A stretch of 64,000 nucleotides of DNA from Heloderma charlesbogerti (taxonomy: Eukaryota; Chordata; Lepidosauria; Squamata; Helodermatidae): positions 1,984,001 to 2,048,000 of the forward strand of contig JANEZZ010001905.1 of assembly GCA_026122225.1 (NCBI GenBank). The letters run 5' to 3'. The translations under genes were made by a program, and so were the position numbers. How positions within the stretch are numbered: the first letter of the stretch is position 1; each line of letters opens with the position of its first letter. The notes below the pieces were generated by a model. That model ran no database searches. It saw nothing but the letters and a program-made list of their open reading frames with translations, and had not been told where the DNA came from. This document shows, piece by piece, positions 46,412-57,626 of the stretch.

Positions 46412-46580
46412 GGGGCCGTAGCTCAGTGGTAGTGCACCTGCATGCAGAAGGTCGCAGGTTCGATCCGTGGTATCTCCAGGCTAGGAAGGACTCCTGCCTG
46501 AAACCCTGGACAGCTGCTGCTGCCAGTCAGTGTCGACAATACTGGGCTAGATGGACCAATGGCCTGACTCCTGTGTTCCT
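46412..46580 (+). mobile_element. tRNA-derived SINE
   Basis: GGGGCCGTAGCTCAGTGGTA (A box) and GTCGCAGGTTCGATCCG (B box) are close to a functional tRNA 5' portion. The body follows with ACTGGGCTAGATGGACCAAT. It is not a tRNA gene, because no 3' acceptor-stem match follows. Confidence 0.85.
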
Positions 46581-46960
46581 GGCTGATATCTGTGGCCGTA
46601 TGCACGGGGCCCAGGAAGAGCCGTCCATGGCACAGCTTCACCGCATTACCATGGCAGAGTCGGGCTGGGGGGAGCAACAGGTACTAGGGAAACAGAGATG
46701 ACATCACCGAAAGAAAACGATGGTGGTTTGGATGCTTGTCATCAGGACACCTGCAAACGTCGCATTTGCCTAGCAAAGCCGTGTCCCCAGCCAGAGCAAT
46801 CTGTCCTTGGGCTCTGTCCTTCTGATAAGTACTGAATGATGCTGGAAAGCTGACAGCTGGCACTGGCCAAACATCGCACTCGTCGATCTTTCATAATAGC
46901 ACATGCAAGGAGATTGCACCTAACCTTTCCTTTCCCTCCTGGACTGATCTGCTCCTCCAC

Positions 46961-47709
46961 TAGGGATGTCAGAGAATTCCGCCACGGATCTCAGTGAGGC
47001 CGAATGCCAGTGCATTCGGCCCCCCGAAATCTGTGGCGGAACGACCTGCCCCCCTGCAGATCCCCCCAGGACGAGACTTACCTGGGGCGGATGTTCCGGG
47101 CGGCGGCAACTCCGGCAGCTGCAGCAGCTGGTCTTCCAACTGGCTGCCGCCGCCGCCATTTGTAGTCTGGAGGGTTTTTTTTGTTTTTTTTACAGAGACG
47201 TGATAGGCTATGTAAAGATTTACGTAGCCTATCACGGCTGGGTTAAAAAAACCCAAACGCGTACGAAAATGGTGGCGGCTACAGCCGCCGCCATTTGCAT
47301 TCCTTATTTTTGGCCGTCTTAGTCTACGTAAATATTTACGTAGACTATTACAGCGAAAATAAAGGGGAACGCAAATAGCGTAGCGGGCGCTATTTGCGTT
47401 CCCCTTTATTTTTGCCGTAATAGTCTACGTAAATATTTACGTAGACTAAGACGGCCAAAAATAAGGAACGCAAATGGCGGCGGCCGTAGCCACCGCCATT
47501 TGCGTACGCGGGTTGTTGTTTTTTTACCCAGAGCCCTCAGTGGCTGGAAATCCGGCTGCGGACGGCTCTGGCCTGGGCCTGGCCAGCTGCTCCATGGAGC
47601 TGCCACGGAGCACAGCTGGCTGTTCGAGGATTCTGGGGGGAGGGACAGAACGCCTCCCCCCCCCATGAACAGAATCCGCGGAAAGGTAAGTGACTTTCGT
47701 ATATCCCTA
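46961..47709. mobile_element. Composite hAT-type MITE with nested GC-rich palindromes
   Basis: The left end is TAGGGATGTCAGAGAATTCC and the right end is CGTATATCCCTA. TCCTCCAC flanks both sides exactly (46953-46960 and 47710-47717). The ends match the TAGGGATG family of 8597-9022. The interior contains a long palindrome centred on 47384, a smaller one at about 47199-47236 and a GC-rich hairpin near 46997-47022. No coding region. Confidence 0.92.
47260..47508. repeat. Near-perfect 249-bp palindrome
   Basis: Symmetric about 47384, with arms of about 121 bp and a 7-base loop TAGCGGG. CGTACG at 47260-47265 pairs with CGTACG at 47503-47508. Each arm contains the inner palindrome GTCTACGTAAATATTTACG-TAGAC and a CGGCGGC-rich block (47270-47300 and 47475-47500). 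Confidence 0.93.
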
Positions 47710-48079
47710 TCCTCCACCGCATCAGTTCACATCTTCGGAGGGAACAAAGGCAGCAGCAGGAGGTTGAAATCGAGTGAAGCAGGGTTGAGGGAATGGTACA
47801 AGCTCTCTCACAATGACCCAATCGACACAGGGTTAACTGACACTATGGATATTATGAACCTCACACATTTTTTTCAGTGGGTTTATATCCCCTTTATGGC
47901 TATTTTACCGCTCCAAAATCTTTTGCTGTGGAGCGGTATATAAATATTGTAAATAAAAATAAATAATAAATAGTTGTACCAACAGTGCTGACCTTTCCCC
48001 ATAATGGAGCAGCCATGCCTAACATGTGCTCCTGTCATCCAGGGAGATATTGTCATCCAGGGTGACTTCTGAGACTGGG

Positions 48080-48300
48080 TGATGAAGAGCAGGGCTTTCT
48101 CTGTGGTGGCCCCCTTTATGCAATGCCCTCCTCCAGGAGGCCTGCCAAGGTTGCTCTCTGTTGGCCTTCAAGAAGCCATCAAAGTGCATTTTCAGAAGTA
48201 AGGCTGAGGGAATTTATTGCTGTTCTGCTACTCCTGTTGCTGTGCTTTTAATGTTTTGATCTTATGATACTACGCTGGCTGTTTTAACCATGATTTTAGT
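48080..48300 (+). mobile_element. L2-like LINE 3' end
   Basis: GCAGGGCTTTCTCTGTGGTG and CCTTCAAGAAGCCATCAAAG correspond to the FSVVAP... to C-terminal region of L2-clade ORF2, followed by a GTTTTAATGTTTTGAT-type tail. Confidence 0.6.
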
Positions 48301-48417
48301 TAATTTAGGGTGCAATGCTATACATGTTTAGACAGTAAATGGTCTTGCATGCCTGGCTGGGGCATGCTGGGAGTTGTAGGACTTTTTTCTCTCTAAACAT
48401 GCATAGCATTGCACCCT

Positions 48418-48515
48418 GAGTTGACTTAGTCTGGAATCCTATCATTTATCTGGAAGTATGTCCCATTGAACTCAGCGGGGCTTACTTCTGAGTAGTCATG
48501 CATAGGCTTGCACCG
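48418..48515. repeat. Short repeat with TTACTTCTGAGTAG core
   Basis: GTCTGGAATCCTATCATTT to TCATGCATAGGCTTGCACC, same family as 9987-10076. Confidence 0.6.
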
Positions 48516-48529
48516 ATAGATGCACATAT

Positions 48530-48733
48530 AAAACTGCCTTATGCTTAGCTATACAACTGGTCCACCTAGCCCAGTATTTTCTGCTGATCCAACTGGAACA
48601 GCTCTCCAGGGTCCCAGGCAAAGCGGTTTTTCCCATCACCTGGTCCCTGAGATACTTTTTTAACTGGAGATGCCCAAAATTGAACCCGGGACCTTCTGCA
48701 TGCAAAGCAGGTGCCACTAAGCTATGGCCCATC
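48530..48733 (-). repeat. tRNA-derived SINE, antisense
   Basis: CCACCTAGCCCAGTATTTTC at one end, and ATTGAACCCGGGACCTTC and CACTAAGCTATGGCCC at the other, the reverse of the SINE at 46412. Confidence 0.8.
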
Positions 48734-48736
48734 CTA

Positions 48737-48910
48737 TGACTATATGAAGCTGTCTTGAGTCGGAGTCAGACACCTGGTCTATCAGAACTGCCTCCTGGCA
48801 GTGGCTCTCTAAAGTTTCCCCACTCCCCTCTGGCTACGTGAGATGCTTTTTCACAGGAGACACAAGGGATTCAGTGGTGGAACCTCTGTATGCAATGCAT
48901 GTGGTCCGCC
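48737..48910 (-). repeat. tRNA-derived SINE, antisense, decayed
   Basis: ATGAAGCTGTCTTGAGTCGG and CAGTGGCTCTCTAAAGTTTC, second copy in tandem with the preceding one. Confidence 0.6.
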
Positions 48911-49947
48911 ACTGCAGCTTCTCCAGAGATCTAACCCTAATGGGGAATGGAGTAAAAAAACAGAGACATGCAGACTTCCGTTCCCTAATTGGTTATGCTC
49001 TTTCCCATCAGTGGTTTCTGATGACATCATTGGTATGTGTCTACTCAGAATCTGCCCTTAGTTTATGTTTGTACTAGACTTCCTTTGCCATCATCAGCAA
49101 ACCTGTGCCTGCCACGCCTTCCCATAGAAATTAGCATGCCACTGGCATGGTTGGTATTTCTAGCAGGCAGGCACCCCCTTCCAGATTGCAGCCTGCTTTG
49201 GGGCCAGAGGCACATTGTCTCTATTCCAAGCAACAAGAGAGTATGACGGGTAAGTCCCATGATCCAGTCCAAGTTCTTTTCTTTCCCCTTCAGCTGGGCA
49301 CAGTGATAGAAGTCTGGACTACATAGGAGACAAGGTGATATACAAATACCAAATATGACCATATTCTTATTTTTTAGAAGGCAAATAGACACTGGACTGG
49401 TTTTTAAGAGCACTGAATCTTAAATCTTAAGAACAGCACTAAACTGATCATGTTTAGCACTTATATATAACTTTGGAGTGTTCAGAGCACATTACTTATG
49501 TTATCACACTTGTCCTCACGATAACCTTGTGAAGTAGGTCTGTGCTATTATTCCCATACTGCAAACAGGGCAGGCGGGGAGGCTGCTGAGGCAGAGAGAG
49601 ACAGTCCCAAACTACATGCCACGTGTGAAAGTGTGTGACGGTGGCCCGACAGCCCATTTAGATCAGGAAAAGCTCCTTTTCCTGATCCAAGGAGATAAAG
49701 ATCAGGGGGGAGATCACTGGAAACCACATGGGGGTGGGAAGTCACTGGGGGCAATTTGGGGCAAGGAAAGGGTGGGTGGGGAACAGGTGAAGTACCCTCC
49801 CTTCCCCTCGCTTCTCCACTCCTGACTGCCCTCACTGGAAGCCGCTTTCCCTGGTGTAAAAAGGACTTTTTTTAACTACAATTACAAGGGCTACAGTGAT
49901 GTAAATAGGATCACTTTGGGCCCCCTGGGGCCTCCTGGTGTGTTTTG
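48911..49947. other. Intronic sequence without recognised feature
   Basis: No family signature. Mixed composition. Confidence 0.4.
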
Positions 49948-50360
49948 TAGGGATGTACGGATTTTGTTTACTCCGTTCCATCTGTATTTTGTGGATTGTC
50001 GGGCATCTTTCGTTCCATCATCAGCTCATTGAAGGAATCGGATATTTTTCCCCTTTGGAAAAGTACACCAAAAAGTCTGCCAGAATTCACATGACTTTTG
50101 CTAGCATATAACGTGTTGCGTCTTTTTCTAAGCTCAGCATACAATCATGGAGCAGAGCGTACACACTCACAAAAAAGACCGCCACTCAGCTGAAGAGAGA
50201 TCAGAGTTGCATAAAACGCAGTGTGTGTGTTTTTGTCTTTTCTAAAATGGCCTACATATTAGCATATTTCCCAGCAACTTTTGTATTTGTGTATGATTAA
50301 ATTTCCGTACAATTCTGGAAAGTAAAAACACAGCCCGCAAATCTGTGGAATCTGTGCGAC
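49948..50360. repeat. AT-rich MITE of TAGGGATG family, right end unclear
   Basis: It starts TAGGGATGTACGGATTTTG, with AGCATATAACGTG and GTACACCAAAAAG words inside. No matching right terminus with a duplication was found. Confidence 0.5.
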
Positions 50361-50814
50361 TTGGAAAAAGCCAGTCAGTCCGCTGCAGAATCCACAGGCC
50401 AGATGCGTAGAAATCCGAAGCTGCTTGGATTCGCTTTGGGTTTCTCCAACTCCCTTCTTCCCAAGAGAGGTGAGATCCGGATGTCCCGGATCTCAGCTCG
50501 GTCTACTAAGCACGGCATGGCACTTTCTGTCCAAGCACCCCACCCCTGCCTGCTGCATCAATACCCAAACGGTGCGCGAAATGCTGCAGAGGCGCCCTCA
50601 CACGCCGCTGAGATAATGTGAGGACTACTGTAGGTCTGAACTGCTGTAACTACAGCGCCCATGCTCTTCCCAACTGTAATACCCAGCTCAGTAAACTGCC
50701 TTGGTGGTTGTTTTTAATCTGTGCCTTTCATTTTAGTGGCTGTTTTAATGCGGTGTGCACACTGCCCTGTGACTGGATACTGAAGGGCGATATAGGCATG
50801 TTTTAAAGAAATAA

Positions 50815-51117
50815 ATTAGAGCCTCGTGTGGTGCAGAGTGGTAGGCGGCTGTATTGCAACTGAAACTCTCCCCACGACCTGAGTTCAATCCCAGCAGAAG
50901 CTGGGCCCCAGGTAGCCGGCTCAGGTCGACTCAGCCTTCCATCCTTCCGAGGTCAGTAAAATGAGTACCCAGCTTGCTGGGGGAAAGGTAGTCATGACTG
51001 GGGAAGGCAATGGCAAACCACCCCGCTACAGTCTGCCATGAAAACGCCAGCGAAAGCGGCGTCCCTCTAGGAGTCAGCAATGACTCGGTGCTTGCACAGG
51101 AGGAACCTTTCCTAAAG
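50815..51117 (+). mobile_element. tRNA-derived SINE with perfect 10-bp duplication
   Basis: AAAGAAATAA occurs directly before (50805-50814) and after (51118-51127). GAGCCTCGTGTGGTGCAGAG and GAGTTCAATCCCAGC resemble A- and B-box regions. The body includes GGTCAGTAAAATGAGTACCC. A different SINE family from 46412 and from the Sauria type. Confidence 0.88.
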
Positions 51118-51127
51118 AAAGAAATAA

Positions 51128-52039
51128 CTCATGCTGGAGGACTTTGTGGCTTGAGTGTTTACCACACCAGGGCTGACTCTGTTGCTGGGAGAGGCTTTGT
51201 GGAGAGAAGCTGCATTAACTGCCCCTCGTGGGTAAGTTTGGGCATCCAAAATCCCTCCCCCCAGCATCTTTTGGGAGGGAGCCGTGCTGCGGTGGCGGCT
51301 GCCGCTGCTGGCTGGGCCCCCGCATGGCTTGGCGCTTTGGTAGCAACCTGCTTTTGGCCTCCCATGGATTAATTAACGGTGAGACAGTTTGAGCACCCTG
51401 GGCAGGGGGAAGCTGATGAGGCCCCAGAGATTAAATGAATCACGGCAAATGAAGAGAGGCGGAGGGAAGGCGCAAGCCAGCTCATTGGAAATGCATTCGC
51501 GGCTTTAGCATTTGCAGTGCACCCGCCACGGCTGCTCTCCCGCTTCTCGTTCTGACCTGCTCATTCTGTGGCTCGCATGAGGCAAGGGTTGCATTTGGGG
51601 AAAAGAACGCTGGGTCTTTCCTGCCCTACCGGAAGGCCAGAGGGTGGGTCTCAGCAGGGGGTTCTGGGCAGCTGAGCACATGAGGAGCTAACGTGAGAGC
51701 CCCAGGCAGGGCCTGAGGGCAGGGGCACAGACAACCTGCAGGTCAAGGCACCTGCAGACCAGGGTTTGAGCCCCAAAGCTTGCATGGACAGGGATGCAAA
51801 GCTGCTGGCCGACGATGCAAGCAGGGTACTACTGTGCCCAAAAGGCATTCCCCAATCTTCACAGCCCTATTTACAGGACACACGCATGTGCGTGGGGGGC
51901 ATTTTGGCAATTTTCAAGGGCTAAGGGTAAATTTCAGGGGTGGGGGGGTGAAATTTACCAGTGCTGTGTTGGCTGACATTTCCCCCCTCGCCAACATTAT
52001 TCTGGGGCATTCTGGGGGAAAGTAGCTCTTACCTGAGAG
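51128..52039. other. Intronic sequence; unique block 51360-51560
   Basis: The segment from GGATTAATTAACGGTGAGAC to GCATTCGCGGCTTTAGC is free of repeat signatures. No coding frame supported. Confidence 0.4.
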
Positions 52040-52199
52040 TAGGGATGTATGAGAATTTCTGAAGTCTTTTTGGCCCTTTTAGTGCTCTGTAAACAAGCTA
52101 ATTTTAACCCTTTTGGGACTCCCATAAAAAACAATTAAAAATGGCATCCAGGGAAGGAGCGCCCTATGGAGGCGTGACAATGGCCCCCAGACCTCCCAC

Positions 52200-52765
52200 A
52201 GTTCAAAGGAAGGGAACGAAGATGGTCAGCAGCAAGGGAAACAAGCCCTATGAAGAACGGTAGAAGGAACTGTGTATGTTTAGCCTGCAGAAGAGGGGGA
52301 TGAAAGCAGTCTTCCAGTTCCCAAAGGTCCGAGACACAGAGAAGGGCAAAGGTTTGCACGCTGCTGGTGCTGAGGGAAGGACTAGATCTCATGGGCTTAA
52401 GGGGGTCAATTTCAGGAGGGTCAATTTCAGTTGAACATTAGGAGAAACGTCTTTATGATAAGATCAATTTGATAATGGAACCAATGACCTAGAGGGGTGC
52501 TGTGCTCTCTTTTGCTGGAGGCCATCAAGAAGAGGCTGGAAGCCATCTTTGGGGGATGCTCTAGCTCAGGATTTTCTGCATTGAGAGTGTCTGTGTGTGT
52601 GTGTGTGTGTGTTGGGGGGGGTAACCTTGTGCCCACCCATCAGCCCCAGCCGGCATAGCCAACGTTGAGGGATTATGGGAATTGTAGTCAAACACATCTG
52701 GATGGCACTGGGTTGCCTAACCTGGGACACGATGGGTCTTACAAGGCCTCCTTCAACGCTATGAT
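52200..52765 (+). mobile_element. CR1-group LINE 3' end with foldback MITE inserted
   Basis: AAGCCCTATGAAGAACGGTAG and GGGCTTAAGGGGGTCAATTTC to the ATTTTCTGCATTGAG region. It is then interrupted by a (GT)n run (52587-52613) and a foldback arm (about 52615-52722). The CR1 tail resumes at GATGGGTCTTACAAGGCC. Confidence 0.7.
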
Positions 52766-52989
52766 TCTGCATCCCAATTCAGATTCATCTTCCCAATAGA
52801 CCTGTAATGTAGGTGATGAAATTTGCTATCAAGATAATAATTCAGGGTGACAATCAAAGGCAGGGTGAACCCATGCTATCCTTCTTTGGGAAAGATCTGA
52901 ATTAACAAGAAATTAAGGAAGTTTATCTAACAATAGTTTGCAGAAGTGTTGCAAGTTATGACATTCATCCTACATACACATCCCTAACC

Positions 52990-53260
52990 CAGATTAGGAT
53001 TTAAGAAGAGCCCTGCTGGATCAGACCAAAGGTCCATCTAGTCCAGCATTATGTTTCTTACAGTGGCCAACCAGCTGCCTGTGGGAACCCCACAAGTAGG
53101 ACATGAGTGCAAGGGCACCCTCCCATTCATGTCCCCAGCAACTGGCAAACAGAGGCATGCTGCCCCTGATACTGGAGGTAATAAATAGCCTCCATGACTA
53201 GTAGCCACTGATAGCCTTGGCCTCCATGAATTGCAGACCTCCTCTTTCTCTGGGTCTCTT
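52990..53260 (-). mobile_element. CR1-group LINE fragment, antisense
   Basis: AGAGCCCTGCTGGATCAGAC, CAGTGGCCAACCAGCTGCC and TAGTAGCCACTGATAGCC, matching 58556-58750. Confidence 0.8.
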
Positions 53261-53530
53261 CTCTAAGCCAGACAAGAGCAGCTTCAGAAGAAAACCCTGG
53301 TTGCCCCATGTTCGTGTGGCGAAAGGTGATCTCATTGCCCCGTTGACACCCTGGTAAGGCCCTCCCCACCTGAGATACAAGAAAGCAGAGCAAAGATTTA
53401 GCGCGGGTTCAGACATGATGCAGCGGCAAAACCCAAGTTTGTCATCAAACGTACCCTTGACACGAAGCCACTGTCAGTCCTGGCTTGCACTACTGAGCAT
53501 TAACAGTGAGCGAAGTGAATGAAGACTTTT

Positions 53531-53563
53531 AAATCAATCAATCAATCAATCAATCAGTCAATT
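53531..53563. repeat. (AATC)n microsatellite
   Basis: Eight near-perfect ATCA units. Confidence 0.9.
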
Positions 53564-54169
53564 GCACCCTAGATTTCGATAACTGGGGCTATGAATCGCA
53601 GTTCCCTGTGCCAGGAAAGGTAAGATATGGGAATGCCGGATTCAGGTTTCTGGGGGCCCTTCAGCAAGATCGCCTCAGTGGGCCCTTGGCTACGAGCGGC
53701 ACCTTTCCCTTCTCATTCCTGTCACCTTGCCCATTGTCCTCTCCCTTGGGCCGATCTGCGGAAGTCCCCAGAAAGAGGAGGAGAGATGATGGGACGCTGC
53801 TGCTCCTTCTCACCCAGAAGAGACTGGTGAAGAGGCAGCAACAGAGAAGCCGAGGAGCAGTTGGACTGTGGGTCTCAGGGGTTTGTCCAAAGTCCGGGCC
53901 TCAGCAGTGGCCCAGCAACGCCAAGCCCTGAAGCCGGCCTGACTTTCAGGAATATTTTGCCCTCACATTCCTCTTTTTTGCACCCAGATTGGAACCCCGA
54001 GAAAATTTGTCAGGGCACTAATAACTATAGCAGTATGATGTATGTGTTTTTGCAAACACATGTTTCTTCACATTTTACATTTTCAAATACATGCCGCAAA
54101 CATCTCAGGTGTATACCTAAAACAACATTCCTGAGTGGCCAGAAGTGAACAGAGCTTCTCTCTTAATGG

Positions 54170-54640
54170 GATTTTTAATATTATCATTTCCATGCACATT
54201 TATTTTGAATGTTTAATAGTTACACTTCACTAGCTCTGCTGAGCCTCCAGGGACCAAAGTTGTTAAAAACCCTTGGCGGTCGCTTACAAGATCCCACTTT
54301 GCTGCTCTTGGCCAATCATTATGGACAACAAAGAAGAAACAAAAGGAGCAATAAATGTCCACCACCCCGTCTTGTTGCTCAAAGCGGTGCCGCGTATCAG
54401 GCTCCTGCAGCCAGCCAATTACCATTCTTTTATGCCTTAACAAAGATTAGATGATAAATTTGAAAGAGGACAAGAGGACAAGAATCCTTCTGCATTTTCT
54501 TGCTCATCCTTTTATCTCCGAACGGAGGACGTTTACTGAACCTTTGCCAGCAATTCACTCAGGCTAATGAAGTGCGTATGTAATGAGATTAAATAATCTC
54601 AACCCATTATTATACTGCCTAATGCAGATGTGCCTCCAAA
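54170..54640. other. Repeat-free AT-rich block, possible conserved element
   Basis: It contains unique sequence such as CCAATCATTATGGACAACAA (homeobox-like ATTA and SOX-like ACAA words) and ATGAGATTAAATAATCTCA, a small palindrome. No repeat family found. Conservation cannot be judged from one sequence. Confidence 0.3.
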
Positions 54641-55009
54641 CTACAGCAGATTCGGGGGCGGGGGACGACTCATACCCAGTTCGGAAGACTTTCCCCTTGC
54701 AAGTGCAGCCCCTTCAAGGCTCTGCGGTGCCAGTGCCCCAATTTCTGAAATGAGAAGCGATGGGCCCAGTGCTCGCCCACTTGGAAGCTGCGCTCTGGCT
54801 ACCCTTGTATCCAGGCGCAGATATAGCAGGGGTGAGGGCTGGCTGCAGGTACTCCGTGATAAAAAGGAAAAAAAAGAGTGACTCCGCATATACCCAGAGG
54901 CACATCCTGATTTTATCACCTGTTTCAGGGTTGAAATGTGGCACTGAAAACAGTTTCCCTCCCTGCCCCACCCCCGCCCCTCCGGGGCCACATTAAGAAG
55001 GCAACACAG

Positions 55010-55310
55010 CCAGGGAGCTCGTGCGAAAGGTCCCAGGTTCAGTCCCTGGTGGCATCTCCGGTTCTTAGGACCAGGAAGTAGATGAAGGAAAACGATCCTT
55101 CTGTGCCTGACACCTTCGAGAGCCAAGCTAGATGGTCCAATGGTGTGACTCAGCAGAAATCAGCTCCAGAGTCCATAAGCTGCCTGGAATCAAGTCAGCC
55201 CACCTCTATGTATTCTGATAGGTGGCAGCTTGCCAAGTTCATAGGCTTGGGGGGCTTCCTCAGTCCTGCCAACCCAAGGTCCTTTCACTGGGATCGAACC
55301 TGGGACCTTC
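55010..55310. repeat. Two tRNA-SINE copies, head to head
   Basis: A plus copy (AGGTCCCAGGTTCAGTCCC, 55010 to about 55180) is followed by a minus copy ending GATCGAACCTGGGACCTTC at 55310. Confidence 0.65.
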
Positions 55311-55315
55311 TACAT

Positions 55316-55669
55316 CAGGGGTGCCGAACCTCCAGCCCGTGGGCCAAATCCAGCCCTCCTGGAGTCCTAATCCTGCCCTCTGGGGTTCCCCAGTTGGCCT
55401 CTGGCACCACCCCTTTCCCTGAACCACCTATTGTTTGGTGGTTTCCTGGCTCTTGCATGGTTTGTTTCCCCCAATCTAAAAGGCTGAGATGACTCTCTTA
55501 AGGCTCAGCTGCTGGCAGTAAGAGCTTGAAGCTACAATACGCAGGTATTCGTAGTATTTTTGGCCCCACCCCTGTTGCTTTTGGCCTCACCCATCACTTG
55601 AATGCAGCCCCCAAGAATTTCTCCAAAACTGGATTCGGCCCTCAGGCTGAAAGAGGTTCCTCACCCCTG
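55316..55669. mobile_element. CAGGGGTGGGGAAC-family MITE, uninterrupted copy
   Basis: CAGGGGTGCCGAACCTCCAG to AAAGAGGTTCCTCACCCCTG. Flanks TTCTACAT and TTCTTCAC match 6 of 8, a probable decayed duplication. It shows the family without the CR1 insert seen at 9.1 and 39.5 kb. Confidence 0.8.
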
Positions 55670-55683
55670 TTCTTCACTGTAAA

Positions 55684-55808
55684 GCAAGGGTGGGGAACGT
55701 ATGGCCCTCTAAATGTTCTTGGACTGCAGTTCCCATTAGCACTAGTCAGTACAGCCAATGGTGGGGGATGATGGGAGCTGCAGTTCGATAACGACTTTCC
55801 CCATCCTT
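55684..55808. repeat. Foldback-type MITE copy
   Basis: AAGGGTGGGGAACGTATGGC, TTGGACTGCAGTTCCCATTA and the complementary GATGATGGGAGCTGCAGTTC then CCATCCTTG. Confidence 0.7.
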
Positions 55809-55922
55809 GTGTGTTCTCCAGCTGAGCTATGGGCCCTCCCACAACTGATGGATTTCCAGTGATGGCAGGGCGGGAGGGGAGCCCACACGGCTCCTTGCCC
55901 AGGTTGCTCCCCGGCCTTCTGA

Positions 55923-56300
55923 GAAGCAGTGGCTCTCTAAGGCCTCAGGCAGAGACCTTTCCCAGCTATCCTTACTGCTGGAGATCCTTTCAACTAGAGA
56001 TGGAGAGGACCTGAGCTTTTGCATTCAAAGCACGTGCGCTGCCATGCAGTGACTGGCCCTTTCTGGGCCTGGAAGGGGTGTGGGCGAAATAGGCATAACT
56101 CTGACGGCAATGTTCCTTCCCAAGAAGACATAGGAACGCAGGAAGCTACCTTAGACTGAGTCAGGCCCTTTGTCCATGTGGCCCAATATTGCTCTCCAGG
56201 GTCTCAGACAGAGGTTTTCCCAGCTCTGCCTCAAGATGCCAGGGACTGAGCTGGGGACCGTCTGCATGCAAAACTTGAGCTACAGCCCCTGCCCTCAGAC
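55923..56300 (-). repeat. Two antisense tRNA-SINE copies
   Basis: CAGTGGCTCTCTAAGGCCTC to TGCCATGCAGTGACTGGCCC, then ACGCAGGAAGCTACCTTAGA to GCATGCAAAACTTGAGCTAC. Confidence 0.65.
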
Positions 56301-56846
56301 ATGCTCCTTCTTTTCCGAGAAGCATGATGGATGCAATGAGGCAGGCCTTACATTTTGGTTTTATGTTGCCATAAATTTTTATTTAACCCTGACGATAAAA
56401 TGAGACTGAGCTGTGAGGGTTTGCCTTTCTGACTTCCAATTGTCTAAAAATAGCAGCAACTGAAAAGAGTTTCTTTCCCCTTAAATTAGTTTGCTGAAAA
56501 AGAAGGAGTGGGTTTTTGTGTGTGAAAAGACGTGTGAGTCTGACTCTGATCAGAAATTCCTGGGCTGAGCGGGTGCTCAGAGACACCTGGTTCCTTAATT
56601 CTTAGTGTCTGCCTGCCTGCGCCACTACTGCACCTGCTCTGGCCGGTAGATCTTGGAGCACTAGAATAAAGTAGATATTGCAAGCCCGAAGCCTGCCCAC
56701 CCTTGTTGTGTGTGTGTGCGATACCTTGACTAAGACCACCTCATTCTCTGACCCGCCCAAGTAAGGTGTCCACCTCCTAACTCCACCAAGAACTGTTCTC
56801 AATCCATTTTCTTAAGCAAAGCGAAGGGGAAAAAACCCCTCTAGAC

Positions 56847-57279
56847 CAGGGGTCCCCAACCTTTGGGGCTGGTGGGCACATCTGGGATTTTGAGTGTTGT
56901 AGGTGCTCTCGCAAAGAGGCTGCCATGGGGGGCTTGCTCATTCATAAAACTGCTGTCACAGTGGGCATGGCCGAAGGCCACCTGGTGAGATAATGAGAAA
57001 AGTAACTTGCCCAAGAGCCTAAGAGCAAGGCAGCAGTGGGGCTCAGTGCTCCAAAACACAAAACTACTCTGTCTTGAACCGAAATAAGGATGGCCCTGGC
57101 AGCACCTTGGGTTGCAGCATGCCAGCTTCCCAGTTAATTTTTTTTTAATTAAAGAAAATCTGAAGATAAAATAAGCTAAAATACACTAAAAATCAGAGGG
57201 GGACAGGGAGCCCGGTGGGCACCAAGAGAGGTGTCTGTGGGCACATGGGTGCCCATGGGCACCATGTTGGAGATGCCAG
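56847..57279. mobile_element. hAT-type MITE, CAGGGGTCCCCAAC family
   Basis: It starts CAGGGGTCCCCAACCTTTGG and ends GTTGGAGATGCCAG. Flanks CTCTAGAC (56839-56846) and CTCTAGGC (57280-57287) match 7 of 8. It is the same family as 6369-7047 but lacks its minisatellite. Confidence 0.85.
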
Positions 57280-57324
57280 CTCTAGGCCCACAATGGGTGA
57301 CCCCCTTTTCTCAATGATCTCATA

Positions 57325-57550
57325 ACCTAGGAGCCCTGCTGGTTCAGACCAAAGTCCTATTTAGTTCAGCATCTTGTTTTTTCTGGAGGCTTCTTGGAAG
57401 CTCACCAGCAGGGCACAACAGGAATCACGCTCTCCCACTGTTGTGCCCCAGCGACTGGCATCCAGAGGTTCACTGCATATCAACTGGAGGTACCATTTGG
57501 CTATCATGACCAGTAGCTGTTGAAGGTCCCTCTCCCTCTCCATAAGTTTG
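57325..57550 (-). mobile_element. CR1-group LINE fragment, antisense
   Basis: AGGAGCCCTGCTGGTTCAGA, TTAGTTCAGCATCTTGTTT and the CCAGCGACTGGCATCCAG segment. Confidence 0.75.
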
Positions 57551-57552
57551 GC

Positions 57553-57626
57553 TAGCTCAGACATCCCCAGCATGCTGGGAGTTGTAGTCCAACACATCTG
57601 GAGGACACCAGGCTGGGGATGTCTGG
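57553..57626. repeat. Foldback MITE single arm
   Basis: CTAGCTCAGACATCCCCAGC, GGGAGTTGTAGTCCAACACA and CACCAGGCTGGGGATGTC. Confidence 0.7.

Noticed and set aside
46412..46490. tRNA gene
   Set aside because: A- and B-box sequences are good, but there is no complete cloverleaf. The sequence continues into a SINE body with several relatives in the window.
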